Position numbers and translations under genes: made by a program
Shown here: positions 1 through 7,677 of the stretch, piece after piece
Layout of the letters: the number at the start of each line of letters is the position of its first letter
Position numbering within the stretch: the stretch's first letter is position 1
Source of the DNA: Pachyseris speciosa
Lineage: Eukaryota > Cnidaria > Anthozoa > Scleractinia > Pachyseridae
Direction: 5' to 3'
Assembly: GCA_016490735.1 (NCBI GenBank)
Contig: JAEMWC010001597.1
Span: 1-64,000, forward strand
DNA: 64,000 bases
The notes under the pieces: generated by a model
The model's input: the letters and a program-made list of their open reading frames with translations, nothing else
Databases searched by the model: none
What the model was told of the DNA's origin: nothing

Positions 1-242
1 TTACCCCGTGAATCAGTGGCCTCAGCACGAGGACCATTTTTTTCCCTCGTGAATTTATGCTGATTTTGTGGTCTCTTAAGTTTATCATCCGATAAAACAT
101 AATCCTCTGATTGCCTTTTGTGGATTTTTATAGTCGAGAATTTTAGCAATGTCTCTTCCTCTGAACCATATTTCATTTTATCATCAAGATAACAATCTAT
201 TGATACATCTAATTCTTTATTATCGTAGGAATATTTTTGCAT
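1..242 (-). pseudogene. BRO-N-like gene fragment of viral element, runs off left edge
   Basis: The minus strand from an ATG at 242 reads into a short protein whose first 25 or so residues are open. Further on, an IAKILDYKNPQKAIR-like stretch lies in one frame and a SDDKLKRPQN-like stretch in another. Both are typical of the BRO-N (baculovirus repeated ORF N-terminal) DNA-binding domain found in antirepressor-like proteins of large DNA viruses and of cnidarian Polintons. The frame changes inside the domain, so this copy is broken, and the rest of the gene lies outside the window. Its position, downstream of and collinear with the integrase, makes it part of the same element. The family call is moderate because the domain is short and frameshifted. 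Confidence 0.5.
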
Positions 243-323
243 TTTGTATATTATAATTAATTTATTTTTTTAATTCATTTTCGACCTGTGTTTAAATATA
301 GTCAGGAATAATAATATTCTTGG
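243..323. other. AT-rich intergenic spacer in viral element
   Basis: A short AT-rich stretch separates the BRO-like fragment from the chromodomain end of the integrase gene. It contains TAATATACAAAATG on the minus strand at the BRO start. The TCTAA motif seen before other genes of the element is absent here. Confidence 0.4.
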
Positions 324-536
324 CTACATAATAGCAAATACAGATGATATACTGTAGGGTCTACTCACATATATGTTAGATAATTTTCTCTTTATAATAT
401 GTCTTTTAAATCCTTGAAAACGTATCCAACTGTTAAATTCGTCACTGTAACCCTTCCACTTCACCAAAGCTTGTTTCTTCTTGTAATCTCTGCGAATGAC
501 TTTATCAATACGGAATACATCCTGTCTGGCTTTCAA
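324..536 (-). pseudogene. C-terminal chromodomain of Polinton-type integrase
   Basis: The 70-residue frame carries a chromodomain core at about residues 10-38 (FRIDKVIRRDYKKKQALVKW followed by a GYSDEFNSWI-like end). Chromodomains at the C-terminus of rve integrases are known from Polintons/Mavericks and chromoviral retrotransposons and are thought to steer integration to chromatin. The frame upstream (537-646, minus) still reads recognisable linker sequence but has an in-frame TGA, and it is out of frame with the catalytic core at 647-1114. The domain therefore belongs to the broken integrase gene rather than to an independent gene. The residues after about 40 look unrelated and may be read-through past the true stop. 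Confidence 0.75.
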
Positions 537-646
537 TAATTCAGCTTCATAAAAACTCCCTTCAATATCTTCATCCTTTCAGATCCTTATTTTGTATGTT
601 ATTGGATTAGTGTACTGGATCTTATCAACTGTAAACACTTCTTCAG

Positions 647-1114
647 TCAATTTGGTGTATAGCCCTTGTCGAACACATTCCGTTTATACTTGGATATTCG
701 AACCTTATCACCTATTTTGAATTTCGGTTTCTGTTTTAATGTTTTCATATCACCATACAAATTGAAGTAAACAGTTCCTTCATTCCTCTTATCAGATGCT
801 TCAACGGGTGTCATCTTTGTGCTTGAATGTTTGGTATTATTATACTGTTTCACTAATTTTGGTAACATGTCTAAATACTGTGTATTACCTTGAACAGTGA
901 ACTGCTTCCACATTTTGGATTTAATTGTCCTATTCCATCTTTCAACTACTGATGACTTCTCTTCATTCTCAGTTGAGTACATCTGTACACTATGTTTCTC
1001 TAGCAAGTCCTTCAAGTGTTTGTTGTAAAACTCTTTTCCCTTGTCGACCCATAAATACTGTGGTTTTCTGCCTTCCTTGAATATTGTTTTTGAATGCTTC
1101 AGTGACAGATTCAC
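647..1114 (-). pseudogene. Polinton-type rve integrase, second half of catalytic core
   Basis: This 155-residue frame holds the second and third catalytic acidic positions of an rve (retroviral-like DDE) integrase: Asp24 in LWVDKGKEFYN and Glu58 in STENEEKSSVVERWNR. It is followed by a GDKVRISKYKR SH3-like stretch near residue 138. The integrase joins the linear viral genome into host DNA. The first catalytic Asp lies in a different frame (990-1265), and the two frames overlap around 1,080-1,114, so a frameshift splits the core. The chromodomain follows at 324-536. The gene cannot encode an intact integrase in this copy unless the break is an assembly error. Confidence 0.85.
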
Positions 1115-1265
1115 CTTTCTTATCCTTCAATGGGACAATCCAACCATATTTGCTGAAGACATCAATAACCATAAGAAGATATCGATAACCTTTATTCCAT
1201 TTACTGAACTGTTGCATTTCAACTAGATCACTTGCCCATATTTCATCAATTTTATTTACAATCAC
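990..1265 (-). pseudogene. Polinton-type rve integrase, first half of catalytic core
   Basis: The frame begins in an IVNKIDEIWASDLVEMQ stretch that carries the first catalytic Asp (residue 13), then YLLMVIDVFSKYGWIVPL, a signature of the rve fold near its second strand. After about residue 60 the frame becomes unrelated (SVTEAFKN then noise) because the true sequence continues in the frame of 647-1114. Immediately upstream (1,266-1,330) another frame still reads LADELHAPIK, the lead-in typical of Polinton/adintovirus integrases. At least two frame changes therefore occur within 350 bp. The called start is only where the open frame begins; the original protein continued upstream into the PLA2-like segment. 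Confidence 0.85.
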
Positions 1266-1312
1266 ACGCCGCCGAGTGAAATTTCGTTTTATGGGTGCAT
1301 GTAATTCATCAG

Positions 1313-1591
1313 CTAGTTTTTCTTGCCAGTTTTCTTCACTCGACGGCTTTTTCCGTTTTTTGAAACACCGAGACCAAGTTTCTGTTTTTTGTCAATTAAG
1401 AATCTAGCTGTTTGACCCCATTTTGGCATCTCACCATATGGTATTTGATCTAGTGACTCGACCATTGTTCTATCACATTCACCTTTATTTTTTCCCATAT
1501 CATAACAAATATCATGATAAGCTGCTATTTCATCCACTTTGTTATAAGGTTGTACATTCCATTTCAAGACCTCACCTGTGTTTTTTATCAT
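1313..1591 (-). pseudogene. Parvovirus-type PLA2-like domain segment upstream of integrase
   Basis: Residues 15-45 contain PYNKVDEIAAYHDICYD and then GECD. The His26-Asp27 pair and Tyr30 match the catalytic HDxxY signature of the phospholipase A2-like domain (Phospholip_A2_4) found in parvovirus VP1 and in adintovirus/Polinton proteins, where it is linked to membrane passage of the capsid. The segment ends in a basic KSRRVKKTGKKN stretch that runs straight into the integrase lead-in in another frame. In this element the PLA2-like and integrase parts therefore look like one original reading frame. It is frameshifted on both sides. The family call is strong; activity is unknown. Confidence 0.75.
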
Positions 1592-2151
1592 ACTCTAACT
1601 GTTATCGAGGGGATTATAAGGTCCCATGTATTTATACTTTCCGGGTGTCCATCCACTTTTCGTTTAGGAAGCTTGCCAATAACCTTATGAATGTCAATAG
1701 CACCGCCATAATCTAATCCTTTGATATCTGTTTTGTAACGAATATTTGGTCTCACTTTTGTTGAGAGTTGTTTCAAAGCTTCTGACCCAACCTTTGTGAT
1801 TGCAGGTTTTGCGAGGGAAAGTCCTTTGTCAATTAATTTCTTTTGCAGCTTTGGATTTCTCATTGCTTCAGAAGCATAATATCTACCCATTTCAACACCC
1901 TTCTTCGCTAAATAAGGGACTCCATGTTCTAAGAATCCTGTTAGCGCCATATCTGCGGCTGAATCTAGTATGCCCGCCCCTTCAGACGGGCTATTAGTTT
2001 CCCCGATTTTGACAAATTTAGTCTTTGTGATTCCCACATTCAGCACACTTGCATTTCATCATGTCTTCCATTTTTAGTCTTTTGATATGTTTCGCTTCCT
2101 GGTACACACTCAGTCTGCTTCTTCTGTTTCACACAATATGATTTTTACCAT
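1588..2151 (-). pseudogene. DUF5679-like Cys-rich head and linker of PLA2/integrase gene
   Basis: The gene appears to start at an ATG at 2,151, placed 12 nt after a TCTAA motif (2,164-2,168). The first 45 codons are split over three frames, one with a TYQKTKNGRH-like stretch and another with MMKCKCAECG. Together they resemble the small cysteine-rich DUF5679 domain. The open frame 1,588-2,046 then gives 152 residues with a long helical region (SAADMALTGFLEHGVPYLAK) and a YGGAIDIHKVIGKLPKR tail leading toward the PLA2-like segment. I infer one original gene running DUF5679-like, linker, PLA2-like, integrase, chromodomain. Its promoter overlaps the stop of the upstream protease (2,159). Confidence 0.55.
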
Positions 2152-2158
2152 TATACCA

Positions 2159-2660
2159 TTAAGTTAGATATTTTTTAAAGTAGTCTATGATGAATCTGTG
2201 ATTGTGGTCTGTTGGATCAAATTCAGCATTATGTATTGTATTAAGAATGGATCTCCCTTTTGTCTCTCGAGAAGATAGTACAAACACCCAATATCCACAC
2301 AATACTGAATCTCTTTCTTGTATCTCATCTCCAGAGTATTCAAGTTGTTTTCCACTTGTAGCCATGTATTTCTGTACTTCTGTTGGCATCATTAAACCAA
2401 AATGAGTCAAAGTATTCACAGTATCTATCACCAATTCGATAACATACCCAGTGAGTACCAGGTCCAATTTTACAATCAAGATTGACTATCCCACATTCAT
2501 TCTTTTTTTTTGTCTAGGAAGATTGTCTCTTGAAAATACTCCTCTAAAATGTTTTATTCCAAGTTGTTTAACCCAATTGATTAAATCAAAGTTGGATAAG
2601 GGTTTGTTTACAAAATGGTTCCTAGTATGGGAATTGAATTGGGGACTGTTTGCCCAGTAG
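2159..2660 (-). pseudogene. Adenain-like maturation protease, frameshifted
   Basis: Two minus-strand frames make up an adenovirus-type cysteine protease. The upstream part (about 2,400-2,640) includes KHFRGVFSRDNLPR and GTHWVCYRIGDRYCEYFD, giving the catalytic His and the acidic residue. The downstream open frame (2,159-2,479) has FGLMMPTEVQKYM and DSVLCGYW, where Cys61 of that frame is the likely nucleophile. It ends with HNHRFIIDYFKKYLT at a stop on 2,159-2,161. The break falls near 2,405, inside a TTTTGG run. Enzymes of this family process virion precursors in adenoviruses, virophages and Polintons. The gene sits between the pX-like gene and the integrase gene, with almost no spacer. A start codon is not obvious because the upstream region also changes frame. 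Confidence 0.8.
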
Positions 2661-3453
2661 AAGTCCTTTTCCTTTTCTTTTTTTTTTCATTCCATAACCG
2701 ATTGGGTTATTCCATGTACCAAAAACAGGAGGAGATTGCCATGGAATCATAGCATGTTTCCCACCTTTCTTTTTTTCTGGGTACAATTCATCTGGAACAT
2801 GAACAGGTATTGACCGTCTTGACGGCTGCTTTCAACATGCAAACCTTTTCCAGTTAATTTTCTGATTGCTTCTATAGCCAAAGGAATTCCAATGCTGGCG
2901 AGTATTGTTCCAATACCCTTTCCAGTCTGCGCTTTGTTGGTTTTATAACAACGTCTCCACCATACTGCATTTTTGGATAACATCAGCCATCTGTCTCGTA
3001 TTCAATAAATTTCCTACATTCAATAATTGGGATTAATTGGCATTAGAATAAGAAATCCTCCTTTTTGTTTCTTTCCAAATAGTTTATCAATGCCGAGACT
3101 TGCTAATGAAGAAAGAGCACCTGTAGCCAATGCTGGAGCCGCTTTAGCTACTGCTTTACCTGCATAAGGCAATAGTCTTGTTCCAAGTGAAAAAAGACTG
3201 GACCAAAGAGAACCTCCTTCTTGGACTGATTTTCTGATCTGTGCTTTGGATATCTTTACATCAGCACCTGTTCCATTTTCTCTGTGATTTGGCTAATTTT
3301 TTATCTGTGTTTTTGTCAACATCATTTGATCACCTCCAGTGAGATCTCCATGTGCGAGTCTCAATGTTACCGGTGAATTTGTTTGTATAGCTTTTGCAAG
3401 CCTTTGCTTCTGACTCTTGAAAGTCTTACTCCATGAGGATGATAAGTAGTCAT
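2661..3453 (-). pseudogene. pX-like minor virion protein, multiply frameshifted
   Basis: The gene starts at an ATG at 3,453 (MTTYHPHGVRLS) and is followed, in several alternating frames, by recognisable pieces: RLAHGDLTGG and LTKTQIKN; a long hydrophobic Ala/Leu/Gly stretch (KAVAKAAPALATGALSSLAS) near 3,120; QTGKGIGTILASIGIPLAIE in the open frame 2,747-2,983; and GKGLLLGKQSPIQFP near 2,650. This layout, repeated lead motifs followed by a hydrophobic glycine-rich core, is that of the pX-like minor capsid protein of adintoviruses and cnidarian Polintons. It lies directly upstream of the protease. I count at least four frame changes, so no intact product is possible from this sequence. Confidence 0.6.
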
Positions 3454-3540
3454 ATAATATATGTTTATACTAAATTGTATTTAATACAAACAATCATTTA
3501 ATTTAATTTATTTAATTTAATTAATTATTTAATTAATTAT
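3454..3540. other. AT-only spacer between pX-like and capsid genes
   Basis: The spacer is almost pure A/T with a short tandem TTTAATTTAATTAATTA pattern. It separates the pX-like start (3,453) from the capsid stop (3,541). No TCTAA motif is present. Confidence 0.5.
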
Positions 3541-4835
3541 TTAATTTACATTGATCTCAAGAATTAATTTTCCATCAGTCTTTCTCATCTCAATATCCTG
3601 CTCATAGAGGACCAGTGCATACACACTGTAATCAGCATTTGTTGTAGCACTCAAAGTGTATTTGAAAGTCAGTTTTGTCATTCCATCTTTAATATCCTGT
3701 TTCTGTTTTGTCAGATCGAAATAAACAAAAGGGAATATTGTACCGAAATTGCCCCTGTTAAGAAGGGTACTTTCACTGAAATCATTAACCGCTTGAACAT
3801 ATTTCAAAACATCTCTAAATACTCTTGTTGGTTCTGTTGATGGTTTATAACGAAGCTCTGGATAATCATTTCCGTTGCCAACCTCAAGATAACAATCAGT
3901 CAAAGTTCGGTTATTTGCAACTGAGAATGTGTTGTACAAGAATTTATTGGCTGTCTGAGATGCATCATTGGCATCATTGATGATGAATACAAAGACATGC
4001 CTGGGTTTGTTTATTGCTGTGGAAATACGGAAATTGGCAGTCTGTTGTCTTGTTGAATTGCCTCTCTCAATCAATTCTCTCATGTAAGTCCACTTTCTGT
4101 TGTCAAGATACTTGCTCATGTATAAGGACTTTCCCGCAGAATTGAAAACAATGCGAGGAACTATTAGCTGGAATTTAGTTAGTACCACACGGCAATCATC
4201 AGCAGCTTGCCAAATCAAATTGGCATCACTCTCAAGTGTCAATTTCACCTCTACTTTTGAGTTAGGCATAAGTTCATCCCAAAAGCTCTTGAAAAAACCG
4301 TATCTGTTCAATGCAAGCTCTGCATTTACTTTACCGCTGCACCATTCAACAGTGCTTTGCGAGCTGCGAAACCTTTGTTATAAGTAGCCACCTGGGCAAC
4401 TCTATCATCAGCTTGTCTTTTGTCGTCAAGATAGAAGAACTCATTGGTTCCCTGACTTACAGCATAACCCTGTGAATACTCAAGCAATGACTTAATATTT
4501 GTGGCTTGGTTGGCATCTCTGCACTCATAAACATCAAGACCATTCATTTTTACATTAATGGTGTTAATAAGAGCGTGAACTGAATTAACAATACCATTTC
4601 GATCTCCTGCAGCAATGTCAGCTCCATCTGCAAGCTTCTTTACAATGAAATCGACATTAAAACGGGCATTATACCAGTCAAATGGTGTAGTCTCTCCACT
4701 GTTATCAACAATGAAACGGTAACCTGTTTTACTCTGATGAGCATTGTTTGCTACTACAGTATTAAGTGCTGTCTCTAGTTCGAACACTACATCTTCATAT
4801 CTTTCGATATATTTTGAGTCACGATAGTTTGACAT
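3541..4835 (-). pseudogene. Major capsid protein (double jelly-roll hexon-like), one frameshift
   Basis: Two adjacent minus-strand frames form one capsid gene: 4,326-4,835 (169 aa, N-terminal half) and 3,541-4,311 (256 aa, C-terminal half). The first has TPFDWYNARFNVDFIVKK at residues 50-67. The second has YGFFKSFWDELMPNSKVEVK near its start and ends VYALVLYEQDIEMRKTDGK. The style and total of about 431 residues fit the cnidarian Polinton/adintovirus hexon-like major capsid protein. The span of 1,295 nt is not a multiple of three, consistent with a single indel close to 4,312-4,326; both flanks are otherwise clean. The start at 4,835 is supported by TCTAA at 4,847-4,851, 11 nt upstream. A genuine programmed shift is possible but nothing in the sequence argues for it. 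Confidence 0.8.
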
Positions 4836-4857
4836 ATATTATTGTGTTAGATAAAAG

Positions 4858-5100
4858 TTATTTTATTTTACGAGGTCGACCTCTCTTTCTTTTGATTAAA
4901 CCACCAGTCTGGCTCACACTCTCAGTTCCACTCTTGTTTCCACTTTTTCTCTTTTTCAAAAGTTCTATGATTTTGTCACCAGCTTTTTTGCCAGCATGTT
5001 CACCAATTGTTGTGGCTGCTTTTTTTCCAGCTGTTTTGATCATATCAGTCACAATACCTTCACCATGTTGTTCATATTTTTTAAACTCAAACCGTTTCAT
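4858..5100 (-). CDS. Small basic protein with AT-hook-like tail
   Basis: This 80-residue protein is very basic. Residues 15-50 form a likely amphipathic helix (MIKTAGKKAATTIGEHAGKK), followed by a Lys/Ser-rich linker and a C-terminal KRKRGRPRKIK, which contains the GRP core of an AT-hook. A role as a DNA-condensing core protein, by analogy with adenovirus pVII/pX, is inference from composition and position only. Its start codon overlaps the stop of the penton-like gene in an ATGA arrangement (5,097-5,100), suggesting coupled expression or a polycistronic message. A CCTAA variant of the shared motif lies only 6 nt upstream, inside the neighbour's last codons. Confidence 0.65.
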   Translation of the reverse strand: MKRFEFKKYEQHGEGIVTDMIKTAGKKAATTIGEHAGKKAGDKIIELLKKRKSGNKSGTESVSQTGGLIKRKRGRPRKIK

Positions 5101-5900
5101 ATACTATTAGGTTTTATAATTCCTGTCTCTCTCAAGAATAACTCAATATACCAATCTATCCCATTCAAATCGACTGGAGCTCTAGAAGAGTCTGTGACAT
5201 AAAAGCGTATTGAGCTGATATTATGTGTTGAGACAGGATTCCATGAAAGAAAACGAGGTTTGTAAGTGAAAGGTAAACTTCTGACTAGATTTGTGACTGG
5301 AATAACAGCGATTGTATTTGTGCTATTTCCATCAACAATGCTATCTGTCACCAAATCACAATTGATATAAATTTCATCTACTCCTCTTGTAATATCAGGT
5401 AGATTTGTTCCATATTCTGTGGCTGAAACTAATTTTGAATCGAAACCGATAAGTTTTCTGAAATCATTATTTCTGAGATCCACACGATAATTTTCATTGA
5501 GTTCAATCAAAATGCGATATGTTGACAAAACGAAAGTTATATTAATACCATACTTGAATTTTGATTTGTCTGTTTCAGATGGATTCAGTACATGGCTATT
5601 TTTTCTCATATACTCATGAATGTAACTATTGATATCGTCGTATGAATACATCCCGTTAACGAATGTTATTGTTTCCCAGTTTACACCTTTGTCATAGCTG
5701 TATTTAATTTGATTATTTCCAAAAATATCTCTGATATTGTACCAACTGTATGTCATATTGATAACATTCACAGCCATTTCATATTTCAAATCATTCGTTA
5801 ATTTAAGAGGTGTATTGAATCTTTTTTCAAAATCATGACTCTTGCTGACACCAATTTTGTCTCTGTTTTTACTGTTGAATCGTAATGAAATTTCTGTCAT
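5097..5900 (-). CDS. Penton-like minor capsid protein
   Basis: The 267-residue frame is intact and rich in beta-strand-like segments, as expected for a single jelly-roll vertex protein. Recognisable stretches are NVINMTYSWYNIRDIFG (about 45-61), GMYSYDDINSYIHEYM (about 83-98), VDLRNNDFRKLIGFD (about 138-152) and PVDLNGIDWYIELFLRETG near the C-terminus. Proteins of this pattern accompany the hexon-like capsid protein in cnidarian Polintons and are taken as the penton counterpart. The start at 5,900 is backed by TCTAA at 5,912-5,916, 11 nt upstream. The stop overlaps the start of the basic protein gene. The alternative, a structural accessory protein, cannot be excluded without a fold prediction. 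Confidence 0.7.
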   Translation of the reverse strand: MTEISLRFNSKNRDKIGVSKSHDFEKRFNTPLKLTNDLKYEMAVNVINMTYSWYNIRDIFGNNQIKYSYDKGVNWETITFVNGMYSYDDINSYIHEYMRKNSHVLNPSETDKSKFKYGINITFVLSTYRILIELNENYRVDLRNNDFRKLIGFDSKLVSATEYGTNLPDITRGVDEIYINCDLVTDSIVDGNSTNTIAVIPVTNLVRSLPFTYKPRFLSWNPVSTHNISSIRFYVTDSSRAPVDLNGIDWYIELFLRETGIIKPNSI

Positions 5901-5906
5901 ATACTT

Positions 5907-6251
5907 TTACATTAGATATTTCATCATTATTTTATTCAACTCACCGGTTTTCAGGATTCCCAGTCTGTTCAATGTATGCAATATTTTTGTGAATTCATTT
6001 TGAACATTTTTGCTGTTGTTGCCGGCTGAAATAGATCCACCAAGTAACTGTAGTCTTGAAAGCATGTCACCCAAAAATGCATCCCTTGAACCCATGCCTG
6101 AACCAATAGTTGATGCACCTTCCTCAACTGCGCCAATTCTTTTTCGGTACTTTTGTAGTAATTTGATCTCTTGAGTCAATTCATATATCTTTTCTTTATT
6201 TTTATCCCTATTTGTTTTGGTTGTGATAGATGAGCTTTTTTCTTCCAACAT
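5907..6251 (-). CDS. Small conserved viral protein with coiled-coil N-terminus
   Basis: The 114-residue frame has a charged, heptad-like N-terminal half (EKIYELTQEIKLLQKYRKRI) and a Gly/Ser-rich middle (GASTIGSGMGSRDAFLGDML), then a leucine-rich tail. I do not recognise a named domain. Its first 45 bases overlap the end of the upstream gene (6,208-6,756) in another frame, and its last codons contain the TCTAA used by the penton-like gene. This tight packing supports a real gene within the morphogenesis cluster. Confidence 0.55.
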   Translation of the reverse strand: MLEEKSSSITTKTNRDKNKEKIYELTQEIKLLQKYRKRIGAVEEGASTIGSGMGSRDAFLGDMLSRLQLLGGSISAGNNSKNVQNEFTKILHTLNRLGILKTGELNKIMMKYLM

Positions 6252-6750
6252 CTTGGGTTAATTTACCAATCATTTTGTCATACTTGTTGATGTCGATTTC
6301 ACCATCCATATATGATTTAAATATCTGTGATGGAGGAGGCAATTTATGTTTCATCAATGTTTGAATATCCTCAAGTGAAAAACCTTTGTCAAGATTTGAC
6401 TTATATGGTGCTTCTGTTTCAGTCATCATTTTAGGTTTGTAATCAATTGGTAATGTTGTTTTCATTGGTACTGATTCAGGTAACGTGTTCATCAGCATAA
6501 GATCTTCGAAACCAGATGTCAAGGCTTTTTGATTCTTTTTCAACTGTTTAATAACTTCATCCTGTTTTTCGTCGACACTTTCTTTCACACTCTTCTGGAC
6601 ATCAATAGAGGGTTTCAGTAATTCTGATGTTGTATCATAAGCATCCTGTTTTCTGTATTCATAAGTCTTGATAACATCACGAACTTCTCTAGTTTTATTT
6701 CCGGCTTCAATTCCACTTTTAAGAAGACTTTTCATTCGTTCTATATCCAT
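6208..6750 (-). CDS. Coiled-coil viral protein of unknown function
   Basis: The frame gives 180 residues from the ATG at 6,750; an in-frame TTG two codons earlier is not needed. Residues 45-80 (SVKESVDEKQDEVIKQLKKN and around) are strongly charged and predicted to be helical. The C-terminal part includes LDKGFSLEDIQTLMKHKLPPP. No enzymatic motif is visible. TCTAA (6,771-6,775 is on the other strand; TTAGA at 6,762-6,766 on the plus strand) stands 11 nt before the ATG. The gene is the first of the leftward block and faces the packaging ATPase across a 36-bp spacer. Confidence 0.6.
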   Translation of the reverse strand: MDIERMKSLLKSGIEAGNKTREVRDVIKTYEYRKQDAYDTTSELLKPSIDVQKSVKESVDEKQDEVIKQLKKNQKALTSGFEDLMLMNTLPESVPMKTTLPIDYKPKMMTETEAPYKSNLDKGFSLEDIQTLMKHKLPPPSQIFKSYMDGEIDINKYDKMIGKLTQDVGRKKLIYHNQNK

Positions 6751-6786
6751 ATACAATTGTGTTAGACTAATCTAAACTATTTACAT
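6751..6786. promoter_or_regulatory. Compact divergent promoter with paired TCTAA motifs
   Basis: Only 36 bp separate the leftward start codon (6,750) from the rightward one (6,787). The centre reads TTAGACTAATCTAA: one TCTAA on each strand, each exactly 11 nt from its own start codon. The arrangement is nearly symmetric. This is a direct sequence observation; that the motif binds a late transcription factor is inference. Confidence 0.65.
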
Positions 6787-7425
6787 ATGGAAATCCCTAA
6801 TTATGATATTCAGGGTTTAAAGAATTCATTCAGACAGTTGTATCCGTATATGCCAAAAGACACTTTCAGGATGCTGCTGGCTGGTAATTCTGGATCTGGA
6901 AAGACAACATTGTTCATGCATCTGATTATGGAACCATTGGTTTATTATGATCAGATACATCTTTATGCAAAAAATTTAGATCAAGACAAGTACAAATATC
7001 TTCGGAAAGTAATGGATGAAATAAGCAGTCACATTGGATATCCTGCCTTGGTTTGCAGTCAAGAAGAGATATTGCCAGTTGAACAAATAAAAGACACAAA
7101 TTTGCAGCGATTGGTTGTTTTTGATGATTTCGTGACTGACAAGAAACAAGATCAAATAATCAGCTATTTCATTCAGGGGAGACACAAGAACTGTTCAGTC
7201 ATATATCTCACACAGTCATTCTATGGATGCCCAAAATCAATCAGACTCAATTGCAGTCACTTCTGCCTTTATGATTTCCCATCCTCAAGAGAAAGGAACT
7301 TGATTGCACAAGAACTTGGAATAGACAAGAAGAAATACATTGAAGCCACCAAGAAACCTTATTCCTTCTGTTATGTTGACAAGCCGATGAAGACAATCAA
7401 GAGAAATTTTTATGGTGCTGTTTAA
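6787..7425 (+). CDS. FtsK/HerA-type genome-packaging ATPase
   Basis: The 212-residue protein has a Walker A loop at residues 33-40 (GNSGSGKT), a Walker B strand at 108-115 (RLVVFDDF) and a downstream sensor-like VIYLTQSFYG at 138-147. It matches in size and motif order the A32-like packaging ATPases of Polintons, adintoviruses and virophages, which drive DNA into preformed capsids. The frame is intact. The start is supported by TCTAA at 6,771-6,775, 11 nt upstream. The stop TAA is followed at once by TCTAATCTAA, the motif of the next gene. It opens the rightward gene block. Confidence 0.9.
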   Translation: MEIPNYDIQGLKNSFRQLYPYMPKDTFRMLLAGNSGSGKTTLFMHLIMEPLVYYDQIHLYAKNLDQDKYKYLRKVMDEISSHIGYPALVCSQEEILPVEQIKDTNLQRLVVFDDFVTDKKQDQIISYFIQGRHKNCSVIYLTQSFYGCPKSIRLNCSHFCLYDFPSSRERNLIAQELGIDKKKYIEATKKPYSFCYVDKPMKTIKRNFYGAV

Positions 7426-7441
7426 TCTAATCTAATATTAT

Positions 7442-7660
7442 ATGGCAATCAACAATTTTCAAAATCCAGAAAAACTCGAGAATCCAAAAACAGAAAGAAT
7501 CGAAAAATTAATCAAACCTGACGCTGATGTTGAAACACCATTTGAAATCGCTGAAAAAATCAAAATGGAAGTATACAGGAGGACACAAAAAGTATTGAAA
7601 AACAATAAGAGACTACCTGTCATCTATGAAACCATACCACCTGAATTCTTGGAAGATTAA
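7442..7660 (+). CDS. Small charged viral protein, unknown function
   Basis: A 72-residue frame rich in Lys, Glu and Pro, without recognisable domain or membrane segment, sits between the ATPase and the large fibre gene. Two overlapping TCTAA copies precede it (7,426-7,435), the first 11 nt before the ATG, and a further TCTAA follows its stop. The regular spacing of motif, start and stop is the main evidence that it is expressed. Confidence 0.5.
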   Translation: MAINNFQNPEKLENPKTERIEKLIKPDADVETPFEIAEKIKMEVYRRTQKVLKNNKRLPVIYETIPPEFLED

Positions 7661-7677
7661 TCTAACAAGATGATATA

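Noticed and set aside
4312..4326. Programmed ribosomal frameshift in the capsid gene
   Set aside because: No slippery heptamer or downstream structure is evident and neighbouring genes have many similar breaks, so simple indel is the better explanation.
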